Positions 63,128 through 64,000 of a stretch of DNA of 64,000 bases are shown piece after piece. The position numbers were made by a program, and so were the translations under genes. The DNA lies in contig JAWSUY010000007.1 in assembly GCA_033852175.1 (NCBI GenBank), forward strand, positions 62,001 through 126,000, in the 5' to 3' direction. The stretch comes from Agarilytica sp033852175 (GTDB taxonomy: Bacteria; Pseudomonadota; Gammaproteobacteria; Pseudomonadales; Cellvibrionaceae). The notes under the pieces are model-generated. The model saw only the letters and a list, made by a program, of their open reading frames with translations, was not told the DNA's origin and searched no databases. Each line of letters begins with the position of its first letter. The stretch's first letter is position 1.

Positions 63128-63877
63128 GTGGACAGAGCCTTATACATTGCCATGACCGGCGCCAAGAATAATATGCTGGCGCAAACCAATCATGCGAATA
63201 ACTTAGCGAACGCAAGTACTGCCGGATTTAAAGCGGATATGGCGCAAGCGCGCAGCATGCCGGTTTACTTTGGTGATGGACTTCCTACTCGCGTATTTGC
63301 CATGACGGAAAGTCCTGCGACGGATTATTCACATGGGCCGTTAATGGAGACCGGGCGAGATTTAGATATCGCCGTCGAGCAAGAAGGATTTATCGCCGTA
63401 CTCGCACCTGACGGAAAAGAAGCATTCACACGGGCCGGTTCACTTTATATCGATAGCGTTGGCATGTTGCGAACAGGTAATCATTTGCCGGTACTCGGTA
63501 ACGGTGGCCCCATTGCCATACCCGCGGCAGAAAAAGTTGAGATTGCTTTTGATGGAACCATAACGATTATTCCATTGGGCGAAGGTGCCGATTCCGTTGC
63601 TCAAATTGATCGCATTAAATTAGTGAATCCTCCCATTGATAACATCAAAAAGTCGGCAGATGGCCTTATTCGTTCTTTTGGAACAGAGGAAGAGGAGCCT
63701 GCGGATGCTTCCGTGCGCTTAGTATCAGGGTTTTTAGAAGGCAGTAATGTTAATGCGGTGAATGCGTTAACCAGTATTTTAAGTTTATCGCGTCAATATG
63801 AAATGCAAGTCAAAATTATGAAGACCGTCAAAGAAAATTCAGAAGCTTCTGCACGGTTATTACAAATGCAGAGCTAA
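63128..63877 (+). CDS. flgF: flagellar basal-body rod protein FlgF
   Basis: A 249-residue rod protein with MDRALYIAMTGAKNNMLAQTNHANNLANASTAGFKAD-type N-terminus and C-terminal GFLEGSNVNAVNALTSILSLSRQYEMQVK. I use GTG 63128, which is 8 nt after GGAG; a TTG at 63122 is too close to it. flgG should follow to the right: the window ends with AAAGAGGT, which may be its ribosome site. Confidence 0.94.
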   Translation: MDRALYIAMTGAKNNMLAQTNHANNLANASTAGFKADMAQARSMPVYFGDGLPTRVFAMTESPATDYSHGPLMETGRDLDIAVEQEGFIAVLAPDGKEAFTRAGSLYIDSVGMLRTGNHLPVLGNGGPIAIPAAEKVEIAFDGTITIIPLGEGADSVAQIDRIKLVNPPIDNIKKSADGLIRSFGTEEEEPADASVRLVSGFLEGSNVNAVNALTSILSLSRQYEMQVKIMKTVKENSEASARLLQMQS

Positions 63878-64000
63878 CGCGAAAGCGGCATAAGCAGTAA
63901 TAAAATTGAAGTTAAACGAACATTAAATTAAGAATGACCTAAAAAGAATATCTTAGGGAATAGACCTAAAAAATACCTTAGGAATTATTAATAAAGAGGT

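Overview
The window is from a motile, facultatively respiring gammaproteobacterium. The evidence is the Pseudomonas/Cellvibrio-like flagellar layout (flgMN, flgA, cheV, cheR, flgBCDEF), two sigma-54 -24/-12 promoters in that cluster, an FNR/ANR-type oxygen regulator with its binding boxes, and a complete cbb3 oxidase locus. Gene style and base composition (about 45% GC by eye) fit a marine Cellvibrionales/Oceanospirillales-type bacterium, but I cannot name a species from this sequence alone.

Region 1 (1-15.1 kb) is a low-oxygen respiration block: a two-domain NarK nitrate/nitrite transporter running off the left edge, a globin, hemN, the FNR-type regulator, then ccoNOQP-ccoGHIS with a TauE/SafE-like membrane protein and a Yip1-like protein. 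FNR-type boxes lie before ccoN and between the globin and hemN, so the regulator gene sits inside its likely regulon. Region 2 (15.3-22.6 kb) holds a four-gene leftward set: a periplasmic substrate-binding protein, a small membrane protein, an SCO/SenC protein and a 1216-residue hybrid histidine kinase; the last three overlap by 4 nt. A DUF1772 protein follows. Region 3 (22.6-25.1 kb) has an atypical flagellin-like protein between two blocks of GGG-N4 heptamer repeats, an AraC-type protein and a small unknown.

Region 4 (25.4-34.6 kb) is the most unusual part. It is a scrambled accessory zone with three pieces of a type I-E-like CRISPR (exact 61-bp period, two related leaders, no cas genes here), six same-strand copies of a 26-bp motif containing GTCACGTTTCGG, a duplicated segment, a frameshifted YhcG/DUF1016 nuclease, a lysozyme-like/LysM protein coupled to a lipoprotein (candidate effector and immunity) with a second broken copy of the lipoprotein gene, a miaA plus radical-SAM operon of foreign type, two paralogous small ORFs, a PIN-domain toxin-antitoxin pair and a phosphatase-like protein. 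Region 5 (35-51.5 kb) mixes lgt and a hydrolase with many small secreted or membrane unknowns (DUF4288, DUF4272, a 953-residue propeller protein, a duplicated small membrane protein), a diguanylate cyclase, umuDC with a UmuD that lacks its catalytic serine, and a decayed integrase beside tRNA-Arg(CCT).

Region 6 (51.7-64 kb) returns to ordinary chromosome: an ArsS-type radical SAM protein with two TIGR04283/TIGR04282-type glycosyltransferase-like genes, then flagellar assembly and chemotaxis genes. GGG-N4 heptamer blocks recur at the 3' ends of genes here as well.
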